DNA of 64,000 nucleotides from Pseudomonas typographi (GCF_014694385.1 NZ_JAAOCA010000012.1:96271-160270), one strand, 5' to 3'; shown: positions 17,393 through 26,369, counted from the first letter of the stretch. Numbers and translations are program-made. Notes: a model not told the origin generated them from the letters alone.

Positions 17393-18558
17393 GCCGCGGC
17401 TGGGACTTGATATTGGTGGGTGCGGGCTTAGCCAATGGCTTGATCGCCTGGCGTATGCGGCAACTCCAGCCACAGCGGCGGGTGTTGCTGATCGAACAAG
17501 GCGCGCGGCCTGGCGGCAACCACACCTGGTCATTCCATGAAGCCGACCTGCAACCGGCGCAGCGGCAATGGCTGGGACCTATGGTCGAGCATTGCTGGCC
17601 AGGCTACACCGTGCGCTTCCCCGGGCTGCAGCGGCATTTACGCGGCGGCTATTGCAGCATCGGTTCGGCGCACTTCGGCCAGGTGCTGGAAGCCACGCCG
17701 GGCTTGCAGTGGCTGCCCCATAGCGTTGTCACCCGCATCAGCCCCGACACCGTGCAACTGGCCGACGGGCAAACACTGGCGGCCGCGGCGGTGATCGATG
17801 GCCGCGGCGCCCTGCCCAGCCCCCACTTGCAATTGGCCTACCAGGCGTTCGTCGGCCAGGAGTGGCAACTGCCGCGGCCACATGGCTTGCGCTGGCCCTT
17901 GCTGATGGACGCGCGAGTCGACCAAGGTGAGGGCTATCGTTTTGTCTATACCTTGCCGCTGTCGGCCGACCGCTTATTGATTGAAGACACCCACTACGTC
18001 GATACGCCCTGGCTCGACCCGCAGCGGCTGCGCGAGAACATCGGGGCGTATGCCAATGACCAAGGCTGGCAGGGTGGCCTGCTGCTACGCGAGGAGCACG
18101 GCTGCTTGCCGCTCACCTTGAGCGGGCAGTTCGACGCCTTTTGGGCCAGCGCACAGGGTGTGCCGCACAGCGGACTGCGTGCCGGGTTGTTCCACTCTAC
18201 CACCGGCTACTCGCTGCCTTGCGCGGTACGCCTGGCCGATGAGATCGCCCGGCAAACCGACCTCGGCCACGAGCACCTGTTCGCCCTGGTGCAAGGCATC
18301 GCGCGGCGGCATTGGCGCCAGCAGCGGTTCTTTCGGTTGCTCAACCGCATGCTGTTTTTGGCTGGCCAGCCCCATGACCGCTGGCAAGTGATGCAGCGTT
18401 TTTATGGCCTGCCCGAAGGCTTGATCCAACGCTTTTATGCCGGCCAGCCCAGTATGGCCGACAAGGCGCGGCTGCTCATGGGCAAACCGCCAGTGCCCAT
18501 GGGCCAGGCCCTGCGTGCAGCGCTTAAAGGGTCCCCACAGTTCAAGGCCCAGATATGA
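17389..18558 (+). CDS. crtY: lycopene beta-cyclase CrtY
   Basis: A 389-residue flavoprotein of the CrtY family that closes both ends of lycopene to give beta-carotene. The N-terminal dinucleotide fold is DLILVGAGLANGLIAWRM, followed by the conserved GNHTWSFHEADL. Further marks are FVYTLPLSADRLLIEDTHY (split) and GLFHSTTGYSLPCAVRLAD. Length fits bacterial CrtY (about 385). The start is the ATG at 17389, overlapping the crtX stop, and the next gene overlaps by ATGA at 18555-18558. Confidence 0.94.
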   Translation: MSRGWDLILVGAGLANGLIAWRMRQLQPQRRVLLIEQGARPGGNHTWSFHEADLQPAQRQWLGPMVEHCWPGYTVRFPGLQRHLRGGYCSIGSAHFGQVLEATPGLQWLPHSVVTRISPDTVQLADGQTLAAAAVIDGRGALPSPHLQLAYQAFVGQEWQLPRPHGLRWPLLMDARVDQGEGYRFVYTLPLSADRLLIEDTHYVDTPWLDPQRLRENIGAYANDQGWQGGLLLREEHGCLPLTLSGQFDAFWASAQGVPHSGLRAGLFHSTTGYSLPCAVRLADEIARQTDLGHEHLFALVQGIARRHWRQQRFFRLLNRMLFLAGQPHDRWQVMQRFYGLPEGLIQRFYAGQPSMADKARLLMGKPPVPMGQALRAALKGSPQFKAQI

Positions 18559-20036
18559 AGCGAACGTTGGTCATCGGCGCAGGTTTCGGTGGGTTGGCCC
18601 TGGCCATCCGCTTGCAGGCGGCGGGCATTCCCACCGTATTGCTCGAAGCGCGCGACAAGCCGGGTGGGCGCGCCTACGTGTACCAAGACCAAGGCTTCAC
18701 TTTCGATGCGGGCCCCACGGTGATAACCGACCCCAGCGCCCTTGAGGAATTGTTCCAGGTGGCTGGGCGGCCAATGAGCGACTACGTAACGTTGCTGCCG
18801 GTACGGCCCTTCTATCGGCTGTGTTGGGAAGATGGCCGCCAGTTGGACTACGACAACGACCAAGCGAACCTCGAGCGCCAGATCCATGCCTTCAACCCAC
18901 GCGACGTCGAAGGCTACCGGCGGTTTCTGGCCTATTCGCAGCGGGTGTTCGAAGAAGGCTACCTCAAGCTTGGCAGCGTACCGTTCCTGTCGTTTCGTGA
19001 CATGCTTCGCGCCGGCCCGCAACTGGCACGGTTGAAGGCCTGGCGCAGCGTGTATGCCACGGTGGCGGGGTTTATCGAAGAAGACCATTTGCGCCAAGCA
19101 TTTTCGTTTCACTCACTGTTGGTGGGTGGCAACCCCTTCGCCACCTCATCGATCTACACGCTGATCCACGCGCTGGAACGGGCTTGGGGGGTGTGGTTCC
19201 CGCGTGGGGGCACCGGTGCGCTGGTCCAGGCTTTGGTGCGCTTGTTCACCGACTTGGGCGGGCAACTGCAGCTCAACGCCAAGGTCGAGCGGCTGGAACT
19301 CGACGAGGGCCGCGTGTGCACCGCGCACGTGGTCGGTGGGCAGCGCATCGATGTAGAGGCGGTGGCATCCAATGCCGATGTGGTGCACACCTATGCCACC
19401 TTGCTTGGGCACCACCGCCGCGGTGCGGCGCAGGCTGCCGCGCTCAAGCGCAAGCGTTCGAGCAACTCGCTGTTCGTGTTGTACTTCGGCCTTAACCAGC
19501 GGCACGAGCAATTGGCCCACCATACGGTGTGTTTCGGCCCGCGCTATCGTGGGCTGGTCCACGACATTTTCCACCGCGACCGGTTGCCGGAGGACTTTTC
19601 GTTGTACCTGCATGCGCCCTGCGTAACCGACCCGTCGCTGGCACCGCCGGGGTGTGGGGCCCATTATGTGCTTGCGCCGGTACCGCACCTGGGCAACGCG
19701 CCGCTGGATTGGGCCGAACAGGGCCCGCGCCTGCGCGAGCGTATCTTCGATTACTTGGAGCAACGCTACATGCCCGGGCTGCGCCAACAGTTGGTGACCC
19801 AGCGGATGTTCACCCCGTTCGACTTTCGCGACCAGCTCGGCGCCCACCTTGGCTCTGCCTTTTCACTGGAGCCGATTCTCACCCAGAGCGCCTGGTTCCG
19901 CCCGCACAACCGCGACCGTGACATCCCCAACCTGTACCTGGTGGGCGCCGGCACCCACCCGGGCGCCGGCGTGCCTGGGGTGATCGGCTCCGCCAAGGCC
20001 ACTGCGGGCTTGATGCTGGAGGCACTGCTGCGATGA
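18555..20036 (+). CDS. crtI: phytoene desaturase CrtI
   Basis: A 493-residue FAD-dependent phytoene desaturase, turning phytoene into lycopene at the membrane. The FAD motif VIGAGFGGLALAIRLQAAG is at residues 5-23, followed by EARDKPGGRAYVYQDQGF and FDAGPTVITDP. The C-terminal signature LYLVGAGTHPGAGVPGVIGSAKATAGL (in two parts around position 465) is the bacterial desaturase pattern. It is translationally coupled to crtY and crtB by four-base overlaps. Confidence 0.96.
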   Translation: MKRTLVIGAGFGGLALAIRLQAAGIPTVLLEARDKPGGRAYVYQDQGFTFDAGPTVITDPSALEELFQVAGRPMSDYVTLLPVRPFYRLCWEDGRQLDYDNDQANLERQIHAFNPRDVEGYRRFLAYSQRVFEEGYLKLGSVPFLSFRDMLRAGPQLARLKAWRSVYATVAGFIEEDHLRQAFSFHSLLVGGNPFATSSIYTLIHALERAWGVWFPRGGTGALVQALVRLFTDLGGQLQLNAKVERLELDEGRVCTAHVVGGQRIDVEAVASNADVVHTYATLLGHHRRGAAQAAALKRKRSSNSLFVLYFGLNQRHEQLAHHTVCFGPRYRGLVHDIFHRDRLPEDFSLYLHAPCVTDPSLAPPGCGAHYVLAPVPHLGNAPLDWAEQGPRLRERIFDYLEQRYMPGLRQQLVTQRMFTPFDFRDQLGAHLGSAFSLEPILTQSAWFRPHNRDRDIPNLYLVGAGTHPGAGVPGVIGSAKATAGLMLEALLR

Positions 20037-20959
20037 ACCCTGCTTTGCTCGAACACGCCACCCATACCATGGCCGTGGGCTCGAAGAGCTTTGCCAGCGC
20101 CGCGAAACTGTTCGCCCCGGCAACCCGCCGCAGTGCGCTATTGCTCTATGCGTGGTGCCGGCACTGTGACGACGTGGTGGATGGCCAGGTGCTGGGCGTG
20201 GCCGCTGCCAGTACCGATGCGCGCACCCCGCAGCAGCGCTTGGCATACCTGGAACGGCAAACACGCTTGGCCTATACCGGGGCGCCGATGGCCGAGCCTG
20301 CCTTCGCCGCCTTGCAGGCAGTGGCGAAGGCCCACCAGATTCCCCTGCAGTTGGCATTGGACCACTTGGAAGGCTTCGCCATGGATGTGCGCGGCGAGCA
20401 CTACCCGCGTTTGCACGACACCCTGCGCTACTGTTACCACGTTGCCGGCGTGGTGGGGCTGATGATGGCGCAAGTGATGGGGGTTCGCGAACAGGCCGTG
20501 CTTGACCGTGCCTGTGACCTGGGGCTGGCGTTCCAGCTCACTAACATGGCCCGGGACATCGTCGAAGATGCCGAGGCCGGGCGTTGCTACCTGCCACGCT
20601 GCTGGCTGGCCGAGGCAGGGATCGACCCAACGCGCCTGGCCGACCCTACCCAGCGGGCGGCGCTGGCCCAGGTGGCAGCACGCCTGGTGAGCGAGGCCGA
20701 ACCCTACTACGCCTCGGCACTCGCTGGCCTGCCGGCGTTGCCGCTGCGCTCGGCATGGGCGATTGCCAGCGCCCGGGGCATTTACCGGAAGATCGGTATC
20801 AAGGTACGAAACGCCGGCGCCCAGGCGTGGGATGGGCGCCAGCGCACCAGCGGGCTTGAAAAGCTCGGCCTGCTGGTGCGGGGGGCTGGGGTGGTGGTGA
20901 GCGCCCGGTTTGCAACGGCGCCGCCGCGCCCGCCAGGGCTATGGCCGCGGCCGCGTTAA
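20033..20959 (+). CDS. crtB: phytoene synthase CrtB
   Basis: A 308-residue phytoene synthase, joining two geranylgeranyl diphosphates. Aspartate-rich substrate sites are visible: WCRHCDDVVDG near residue 40 and QLTNMARDIVEDAEAGRCYLP near residue 175, with SKSFASAAKLF at the N-terminus. Its TAA overlaps by two bases the stop of the minus-strand broken toxin gene. It is the last plus-strand gene of the crt operon, so transcripts from both sides collide here. Confidence 0.95.
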   Translation: MNPALLEHATHTMAVGSKSFASAAKLFAPATRRSALLLYAWCRHCDDVVDGQVLGVAAASTDARTPQQRLAYLERQTRLAYTGAPMAEPAFAALQAVAKAHQIPLQLALDHLEGFAMDVRGEHYPRLHDTLRYCYHVAGVVGLMMAQVMGVREQAVLDRACDLGLAFQLTNMARDIVEDAEAGRCYLPRCWLAEAGIDPTRLADPTQRAALAQVAARLVSEAEPYYASALAGLPALPLRSAWAIASARGIYRKIGIKVRNAGAQAWDGRQRTSGLEKLGLLVRGAGVVVSARFATAPPRPPGLWPRPR

Positions 20960-21769
20960 GCCGCCGAGTCGACGCTACCGATCAGCTTGCGCAGGTAGTC
21001 ACGGGCGCAGCCCAGGTAAAACGCCGCCAAGACAGGCTCCAGCGGGGTGGGCTGATCGGCCAGCATGTGCAAGAACCCCCTGGCAAAGCTGACGGTATTG
21101 ATTAACCCTTGCAGGTCGTAGGCCAGCCCTTGAACAGGCGTGTGTACGGCGGTGACGTTCGCCAATAACCGCTCGGTGCGGGCGGCGTAGCGCTTCATCT
21201 GGTTCAGCTCCCTCACCCGTTTGGGCACACCCATGGCTGCCGTGAGGGCGATCACCAGCGCGTCCAAGGGCCGCAGCCCTGGCACCTTGGTGCGCAGTCG
21301 GTTCAACTCATGCAGGCGGATTTGCAGCCCGGCGCGGTAGCTGTCCAGGGCAGCGGCACTGGCGCTGACAGCGTCCCGCTCGCCCACCAGTACACGGGTT
21401 ACCTGCACGGCGCGTAGCTCATGGGCCGACCATTGGCTGCTGGCGGCCCGGAACCGTGCCATGCTATTACCGAGCTGCGCGGCATCGGCAGCACCGAGCC
21501 AGCCGAGCTCATGGTGCGCATCGCGTGATACCTGCTGGGCAAAACTGCCAGCCGATCAACCGGTACATCGTTTGGGTAAGGTACAGCTTCGCGTGGTCCC
21601 GGCAGCTTGCCTGAATGTCGCCTACCTGGCTGGCGACGGTGTGAGCGAACCACCCGCCGGCGGGCATCATCCGCTGCAACAAAAAGGCACGGGCCTGGGC
21701 CGTCATGCATGTGGTCGAGAGTGTATCGATGGCCGCCAAAAGCGGCTTGACGCTGATTAACTGCGGCAT
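20956..21769 (-). pseudogene. frameshifted ClyA/Xax-like toxin subunit relative
   Basis: Two minus-strand frames make one damaged gene. The 5' frame, from an ATG at 21769 behind a perfect AGGAGG, ends ...LIGWQFCPAGITRCAP-stop. Shifting frame at about 21545-21555 restores AGSFAQQVSRDAHHELGWLGAADAAQLGNS and joins the 168-residue 3' frame. The start (PQLISVKPLLAAIDTL, then TAQARAFLLQRMMPAGGWF) aligns with the start of the intact 346-residue toxin subunit (LISAYIQALEAAANALYTC, SRALLVKRQAPAYHWL). LGAADAAQLGNSMARFRAAS aligns with its LGDTAALAALLQSNVARASA. The rejoined product of about 270 residues is shorter than the intact subunit. The C-terminal part is more diverged. Confidence 0.65.
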
Positions 21770-21843
21770 GGTCACCTCCTGTGTAGAGTGACCATCAACG
21801 TATCCGCCCGCCGTAGGAAGCCCGCGTTACTTATGTACAAGCG

Positions 21844-22338
21844 TTAGGCACCGCCCTTCTTTTTAAGGTCGGGGCCCTGCTGGCGGCGCAGTTGTTGGCG
21901 CAACCGTGCCAGCGGTGGGGCATACAGAAAGCCGAACGACACGCAGCCCACGCGCCCCTTAACCACGTGGTGCAGCCGATGCGCCTGGTATAGCCGCTTG
22001 AGATAACCCTGGCGCGGTACGTAGCGAAAGGGCCAACGCTGATGCACCAAGCCGTCATGAACCATGAAGTACAGTGCGCCATAAACTGCCATGCCGGTGC
22101 CCACCCACTGCAATGGCCAGGCGCCCGCATTGCCCCATGCAATTAACACGATCGCGACGCCGGCAAACACCACCGCGTAGAGGTCGTTTTTCTCAAACCA
22201 GCCAAGCCGCGGTTCATGGTGCGAACGATGCCAGGCCCAACCGGGGCCGTGCATCAGGTAACGGTGGGCGATGATCGCCACGCCTTCCATGGCGGCCACC
22301 GACAACACAACGACGGACAGGTTGAACAACGCGTGCAT
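21844..22338 (-). CDS. crtZ: beta-carotene hydroxylase CrtZ
   Basis: A 164-residue di-iron membrane hydroxylase, adding 3-OH groups to beta-carotene to make zeaxanthin. The four histidine clusters of the fatty-acid-hydroxylase superfamily are clear: HRYLMH (25-30), HRSHH (37-41), HDGLVH (94-99) and HRLHH (120-124), with membrane segments between them. The start at 22338 is supported by GGGAGGG eight bases upstream; the frame is open to 22449. Unlike the usual crt layout, a decayed toxin gene lies between crtB and crtZ. Confidence 0.95.
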   Translation of the reverse strand: MHALFNLSVVVLSVAAMEGVAIIAHRYLMHGPGWAWHRSHHEPRLGWFEKNDLYAVVFAGVAIVLIAWGNAGAWPLQWVGTGMAVYGALYFMVHDGLVHQRWPFRYVPRQGYLKRLYQAHRLHHVVKGRVGCVSFGFLYAPPLARLRQQLRRQQGPDLKKKGGA

Positions 22339-22400
22339 AGAACCCTCCCAGGCTTTGCTTGGGACGTGTCCGAGGCAAAGCCGGTTCCCTTGCGCTGCGA

Positions 22401-23042
22401 TTATTCCAGCGCCCGGCGCAGGGCGGCAATATGGCCCACCACCACGCATGGCGCTCCCACCTGGCGGGCCGTATCGACGTCCTGGATGAGCCTGTCCAGC
22501 ACGTCTGCCACGGTGTACAACTGGTTGAGTAACGACTGCAACGCCGCAGCAATGGCTGGCAATACATGATGCAGTGTCCGGTAATGCCGCAACGTTGCCC
22601 TGGCGAACTCAGCCCAGGTGCCAGAGACCGGCACGCCGACCCTGACCGGTAACCCGGTAAGCCGCGACCATCGCTCACGGGGCTGGGCCACCGCGGCGGA
22701 AAGGGCTTCGACCCTGGTGTGCAACCAGTTCAGCGTATCGGCCTTGGGCAGGCGATCACGGCCGGCCTGGACATCCTTGATCAGCAGTTCCAAGCCGTCG
22801 CGAAGCCACCTCCATTCACGCTCGCTGGGGTGGCGTTGGTGGGCGTCGTTCGGCTGCGGCAATTGCGTTTCAAACGCCTGTAACGTGTTTTCGACGGCAA
22901 CGGGCCAGGTGCGCGCGCTGGGCCAGGGCTGGGGAACCCATGCGTCCCCCAGCGTGAACCCTTGGCCCGAATGGCTTAACGCTAAATAGGCGGTGTCCCA
23001 TTGCCCGAGCAATTGATCACACGCCATGGCATTAGCTTTCAT
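22401..23042 (-). CDS. unknown helical protein in toxin operon
   Basis: A 213-residue protein with no recognised domain or signal peptide. It is rich in predicted helix, with many Trp residues (for example AWVPQPWP, REWRWLRDG, LNWLHTR), and the C-terminal third is amphipathic (ALQSLLNQLYTVADVLDRLI). It starts 7 bases after the stop of the 363-residue toxin subunit, so it is almost certainly co-transcribed. It could be a third toxin component, an immunity/chaperone factor or a remnant. I see only weak resemblance to the C-terminal part of the broken subunit at 20956-21500. Confidence 0.7.
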   Translation of the reverse strand: MKANAMACDQLLGQWDTAYLALSHSGQGFTLGDAWVPQPWPSARTWPVAVENTLQAFETQLPQPNDAHQRHPSEREWRWLRDGLELLIKDVQAGRDRLPKADTLNWLHTRVEALSAAVAQPRERWSRLTGLPVRVGVPVSGTWAEFARATLRHYRTLHHVLPAIAAALQSLLNQLYTVADVLDRLIQDVDTARQVGAPCVVVGHIAALRRALE

Positions 23043-23048
23043 GTAACC

Positions 23049-24140
23049 CTAGGCTGCCAGCGCGGTTTCCATGGCTTGTTCGAGGGTCTGCCCACTGGGC
23101 GCAACGATCTTGGCCCCGCTCATTTGCGCGCGCAGGGTCTTGATGTCGTTCTCGATGGTGCTGATGCCGCCTCGAGCTTGAGCAATGATCGCCTCCCTGA
23201 GCACGTCCACATACTGTTTGCCGGCGGCCATGTCATTTTTAAGCTCCGCCAACGAACCTTGCAGCAGGGTCCAGCCATTGAGCATCGCCTGGGAGGCATC
23301 CACCGCGCTGCTGGCTTCATCAGCGATCGCAACCATCGAAGCGCTCATGTTCGACAACAACAAAATCCCGCTCTCGGTTTGGTGGATGTGGCCCAACACA
23401 TTACTTTTGTGCCGCATCGCTTCTCGGTAGCCCGTGATGCCACCGGCGGTGGCATCGACACCTTTACCGATCATCGCCATGCCGCCACTGATTACCAACG
23501 GCGTCGCGGCACCCGCGGTGAGTAAACTGCCCAAGGCGATGACTATCGCACCGCTGACGATGGCGAAAATCCCCAAAATCCTTTTACGGTGCATCGCCTG
23601 CAATTGCTTCTCGGCCTCTTCCAATTGCAACTGCAGCTCGGTCAATACCCCTTGCTGAGCCTCTTTGAGTACCGTGGCGTCGTAAGCGACCGAACGAAAG
23701 GCACGTTGGTCTTGAGAAAACGCATCACGCACCTGGGTCACTTCTACCACCACGTCTTTGGCGGCATCGATGTAACCGTCCAACTTATGCGCCAATAAGT
23801 CCAACACTTTGATGGCTTCGGTGTTGGCCATGGTGCTGCTCAGCACTTTGCCGAATTCAAGCTGCGACTTGAAATAGTGTTCCATGTCATCCAACGTGAC
23901 GATGATCATGCGTTGGGTACGGTCAAGGTAGTTCGCCGCGTTAGCCTGCGCTTTTAGCAAGTGGGTGTTGGCGCGTTTACCGAGGGCGTCGATGTCTTTG
24001 TTGGTGGGGTAACGAGGAATGGGCGGCTGCTTTTGCACGCTCAGCGCATAACCCTGCATCACCATGGCGACGGAGCCTTGCTGGCCCAGTGAGGCCCGAT
24101 AGTTTTCTAGCTCTCGGTTGACATAGGAATGATCCTTCAT
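23049..24140 (-). CDS. ClyA-superfamily pore-forming toxin subunit (Xax/Yax-like)
   Basis: A 363-residue mostly helical protein with long amphipathic helices (about 90-185 and 235-345). They flank a hydrophobic hairpin near residues 188-220: ILGIFAIVSGAIVIALGSLL, then TAGAATPLVISGG. This is the layout of alpha-pore-forming toxins such as ClyA, Cry6Aa, NheA and XaxA, where the hairpin enters the membrane. There is no signal peptide, as in Xax/Yax. AGGAGG in the end of the preceding gene is better spaced for the ATG at 24140 than for the one at 24146. The paired 346-residue gene directly upstream supports a two-component cytolysin. Which is the A and which the B subunit I leave open. Confidence 0.8.
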   Translation of the reverse strand: MKDHSYVNRELENYRASLGQQGSVAMVMQGYALSVQKQPPIPRYPTNKDIDALGKRANTHLLKAQANAANYLDRTQRMIIVTLDDMEHYFKSQLEFGKVLSSTMANTEAIKVLDLLAHKLDGYIDAAKDVVVEVTQVRDAFSQDQRAFRSVAYDATVLKEAQQGVLTELQLQLEEAEKQLQAMHRKRILGIFAIVSGAIVIALGSLLTAGAATPLVISGGMAMIGKGVDATAGGITGYREAMRHKSNVLGHIHQTESGILLLSNMSASMVAIADEASSAVDASQAMLNGWTLLQGSLAELKNDMAAGKQYVDVLREAIIAQARGGISTIENDIKTLRAQMSGAKIVAPSGQTLEQAMETALAA

Positions 24141-24142
24141 AG

Positions 24143-25183
24143 TCATGCCTCCTGGGTATGGACGATGCTTACGGGCACCTGGCGATTGACGAAACCGCTG
24201 CCGCTCAGTTCTTTACCAATAGCTTCGATTCGCTGCAGGCCGGTCACCAGCGCCGTGCGTTCTGCCAGCAGTTGCTGGAAGGATTTTTCCGACCAGCCCT
24301 CGGCCAGCTCACGCCAGAGGGTGTCCAGCGCGTTGGTTTTATCCAATGACCGGCCCAGCGAAGCGGCGAGATCCTTGATGCTTTGAAACAAAGCCAGCGT
24401 GACGGCAATGCTTGCCTTTTGCTCGAACAGCGATACGTAAAGCCCGGCCAGGCGCTTGAACACACGGTCGGACTCGGCCTTCAGGGCTTGGGCCTGGGCG
24501 CTCGCTTCGGCAAAGGCATTAACGTCTACTTCGATACGTTCGATCACCATACCCTCGTCGCCCTTGCCTGGGGGGCCAGCGACGGCCTTCACCGGCGGTA
24601 AAATCTTCACGGTATGCGTAACCCAGCCGCCAATCAGGCTGCCTTGGCTGCGTGCCAGTTCGATCAGTTGAAGGTTGATCTCGTGCAAGCGCTTACTGAG
24701 CGCCTCGATGTCGCGCTTGAGCGTGTCGACCTTGACGCTGCCACTGGCCACGGCGCCTTGCTCGCCATGCACCAGCGCATCAAGCTGCGGGAGCAAGGTA
24801 TCGACTTGGTCTTTGATGAGGGCAACCGTTGAGCTTAATTCGGTGGCGTGAGCACTGGCCCGCGCTACGTTCGATTGCAACAGCGCTGCCAGCGCGGCGG
24901 TGTCGCCGAGCGAAGCACCGATATGACTGAGGCTGGTCAACAAGCCCTGGTTGGCCTTGACCGTAGTGATCAGCGCTGCGATGCCTTTATCCAGCACCTG
25001 CGTAGCCGAGGCCCAGGCACTTTTTTGCGTCGCCTCGAATGGCGCAATTTGCTGGGGCTCCAGCCAGTGATAGGCCGGCGCCTGGCGTTTAACCAGCAGG
25101 GCGCGGCTTTGGCAGGTGTACAACGCGTTAGCCGCGGCTTCGAGCGCCTGAATGTAGGCACTGATGAGTATGGGTTGGGACAT
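24143..25183 (-). CDS. second ClyA-superfamily toxin subunit (Xax/Yax-like)
   Basis: A 346-residue helical protein, first gene of the toxin operon, with a good GGAGG seven bases before the ATG. Long coiled stretches dominate (for example VDTLKRDIEALSKRLHEINL, AEASAQAQALKAESDRVF). Only moderately hydrophobic segments occur (WVTHTVKILPPVKAVAGPPG, ASIAVTLALF). Length matches the B subunits of Xax/Yax cytolysins (about 350). No signal peptide is seen. Its 3' end overlaps the next gene, giving coupled synthesis. Its N-terminus is related to the broken gene at 20956-21769. Confidence 0.75.
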   Translation of the reverse strand: MSQPILISAYIQALEAAANALYTCQSRALLVKRQAPAYHWLEPQQIAPFEATQKSAWASATQVLDKGIAALITTVKANQGLLTSLSHIGASLGDTAALAALLQSNVARASAHATELSSTVALIKDQVDTLLPQLDALVHGEQGAVASGSVKVDTLKRDIEALSKRLHEINLQLIELARSQGSLIGGWVTHTVKILPPVKAVAGPPGKGDEGMVIERIEVDVNAFAEASAQAQALKAESDRVFKRLAGLYVSLFEQKASIAVTLALFQSIKDLAASLGRSLDKTNALDTLWRELAEGWSEKSFQQLLAERTALVTGLQRIEAIGKELSGSGFVNRQVPVSIVHTQEA

Positions 25184-25262
25184 TCGGTATCCTCCATGAT
25201 GGATTCACCGATGATCCCTACCGCTGCACCTGCCGGTGCGTTAGCCAACTACCGCCTTTCGT

Positions 25263-25886
25263 TTACATCGGTGGCGTAAGCCCACCGACCCCCACGGCGA
25301 TGGACTGCGCCTGTGGCTGGCCATCCTCGCCGGGCGCTGCGACCACGATCGCTTTCGCGCCGGGCAGCAACAATGCCGGGGTGCCCGGATCCAGGCGCAC
25401 TACCGGCACCCCTGCCGGTACACGCACGGTTTGCTCGCCATTGGCATAGCGCACCACCAACTGCCGGCCATCCTGGCCTTGTAACTGGCCCACCGTGCCG
25501 TTGGTCATGGTCGCCTGGTTGCCGTCGCTGCCCTGCCACGGCCGGTGGCCATCGCCACTGCCGCGCAGGCTGGGGGCGAAAATGTGCACCTCGATCGCTT
25601 GCAACGTGCCGTCAGGCTGGGTGGCGGCGGCGGTGCCGATGTAGCTGTCGGGGTGGATATCGGCAAAGGTCGCCGCCGATACCGCATTGATGCGCGTGGC
25701 GGGCGTGACCCGGGCGTTGAGCACTTCGCCACTGGCGGTGCGCAAGGTCACCGCCTCGGCGCTGCCAGAGACCAGCGTACCGCGGACTTTTTCGGTCATG
25801 CCGGGCGGCGCGTCGGCAGCCTGCACGGCGAAGGCGTGCAAAGTGGTAATGGCGAACACGGCAGGCAAAACGTGGTGCAGCTTCAT
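25263..25886 (-). CDS. exported hypothetical protein with OB-like repeats
   Basis: A 207-residue secreted protein with signal peptide MKLHHVLPAVFAITTLHAFAVQA and cleavage after AQA/VQA. The mature part has a beta-rich pattern of short modules (VRGTLVSGSAEAVTLRTASG; MTNGTVGQLQGQDGRQLVVRYANGEQ) similar to DUF5666-type OB-like repeats. A metal or nucleic-acid-related role is unproved. The start at 25886 is chosen because it gives the signal peptide; the frame is open to 26132. It precedes the toxin operon by 80 bases in the same direction. Confidence 0.75.
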   Translation of the reverse strand: MKLHHVLPAVFAITTLHAFAVQAADAPPGMTEKVRGTLVSGSAEAVTLRTASGEVLNARVTPATRINAVSAATFADIHPDSYIGTAAATQPDGTLQAIEVHIFAPSLRGSGDGHRPWQGSDGNQATMTNGTVGQLQGQDGRQLVVRYANGEQTVRVPAGVPVVRLDPGTPALLLPGAKAIVVAAPGEDGQPQAQSIAVGVGGLTPPM

Positions 25887-25977
25887 TACGGGCCCCTTTG
25901 GGTTTTGTTTCGCAGCACATTGCAGCGCCGCCATAGGGTGGTTAGCATAGGCCGCTTTACAGTAGACCTGAACCTTC

Positions 25978-26355
25978 ATGTACAACGGATTATTCGCAGT
26001 GATCATCGGCGGTTCGGCCGGGTGCGTACTGCGCTGGTTCATGGGCCTGCGCTTCAACGCGCTGTTCCCCCAACTGCCACTGGGCACTTTGCTGGTCAAC
26101 CTGATCGGCGGTTTTATCATTGGCTGCGCCATGGCTTTCTTCAGCCGCTACCCCAACCTGGACCCTGCCTGGCGGGTGCTGATCACCACGGGTTTCTGCG
26201 GCGGGCTGACCACCTTCTCGACGTTTTCCGCCGAGGTCGTCAGCATGCTGCAGCAGGGCCGTTATGGCTGGGCGTTGGCCACGGTGGCGGTGCATGTACT
26301 GGGTTCGCTGGCAATGACCATCGCCGGCTTCGCCTTGGTCCAGCGGCTCGGCTGA
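25978..26355 (+). CDS. crcB: fluoride channel CrcB (Fluc)
   Basis: A 125-residue four-helix membrane protein of the CrcB/Fluc fluoride exporter family. Signatures are [13 protein letters not shown] near the start, [16 protein letters not shown] (Asn in helix 2), and [15 protein letters not shown] with the phenylalanine/threonine track of helix 3. It works as a dual-topology dimer in the inner membrane. No fluoride riboswitch is recognisable upstream. Its stop is seven bases from the convergent AraC gene stop, inside a shared hairpin. Confidence 0.95.
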   Translation: MYNGLFAVIIGGSAGCVLRWFMGLRFNALFPQLPLGTLLVNLIGGFIIGCAMAFFSRYPNLDPAWRVLITTGFCGGLTTFSTFSAEVVSMLQQGRYGWALATVAVHVLGSLAMTIAGFALVQRLG

Positions 26356-26369
26356 GCCCGGCTCAGCCG
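26349..26369. terminator. bidirectional hairpin between crcB and araC-type gene
   Basis: CGGCTGAGCC-C-GGCTCAGCCG is an almost perfect palindrome that covers both stop codons of these convergent genes. It lacks a strong T-run, so termination may need other signals. Confidence 0.55.

Noticed and set aside
25887..25977. Fluoride riboswitch before crcB
   Set aside because: The conserved GGNGAUGG and the later pseudoknot elements of the crcB motif are not present.
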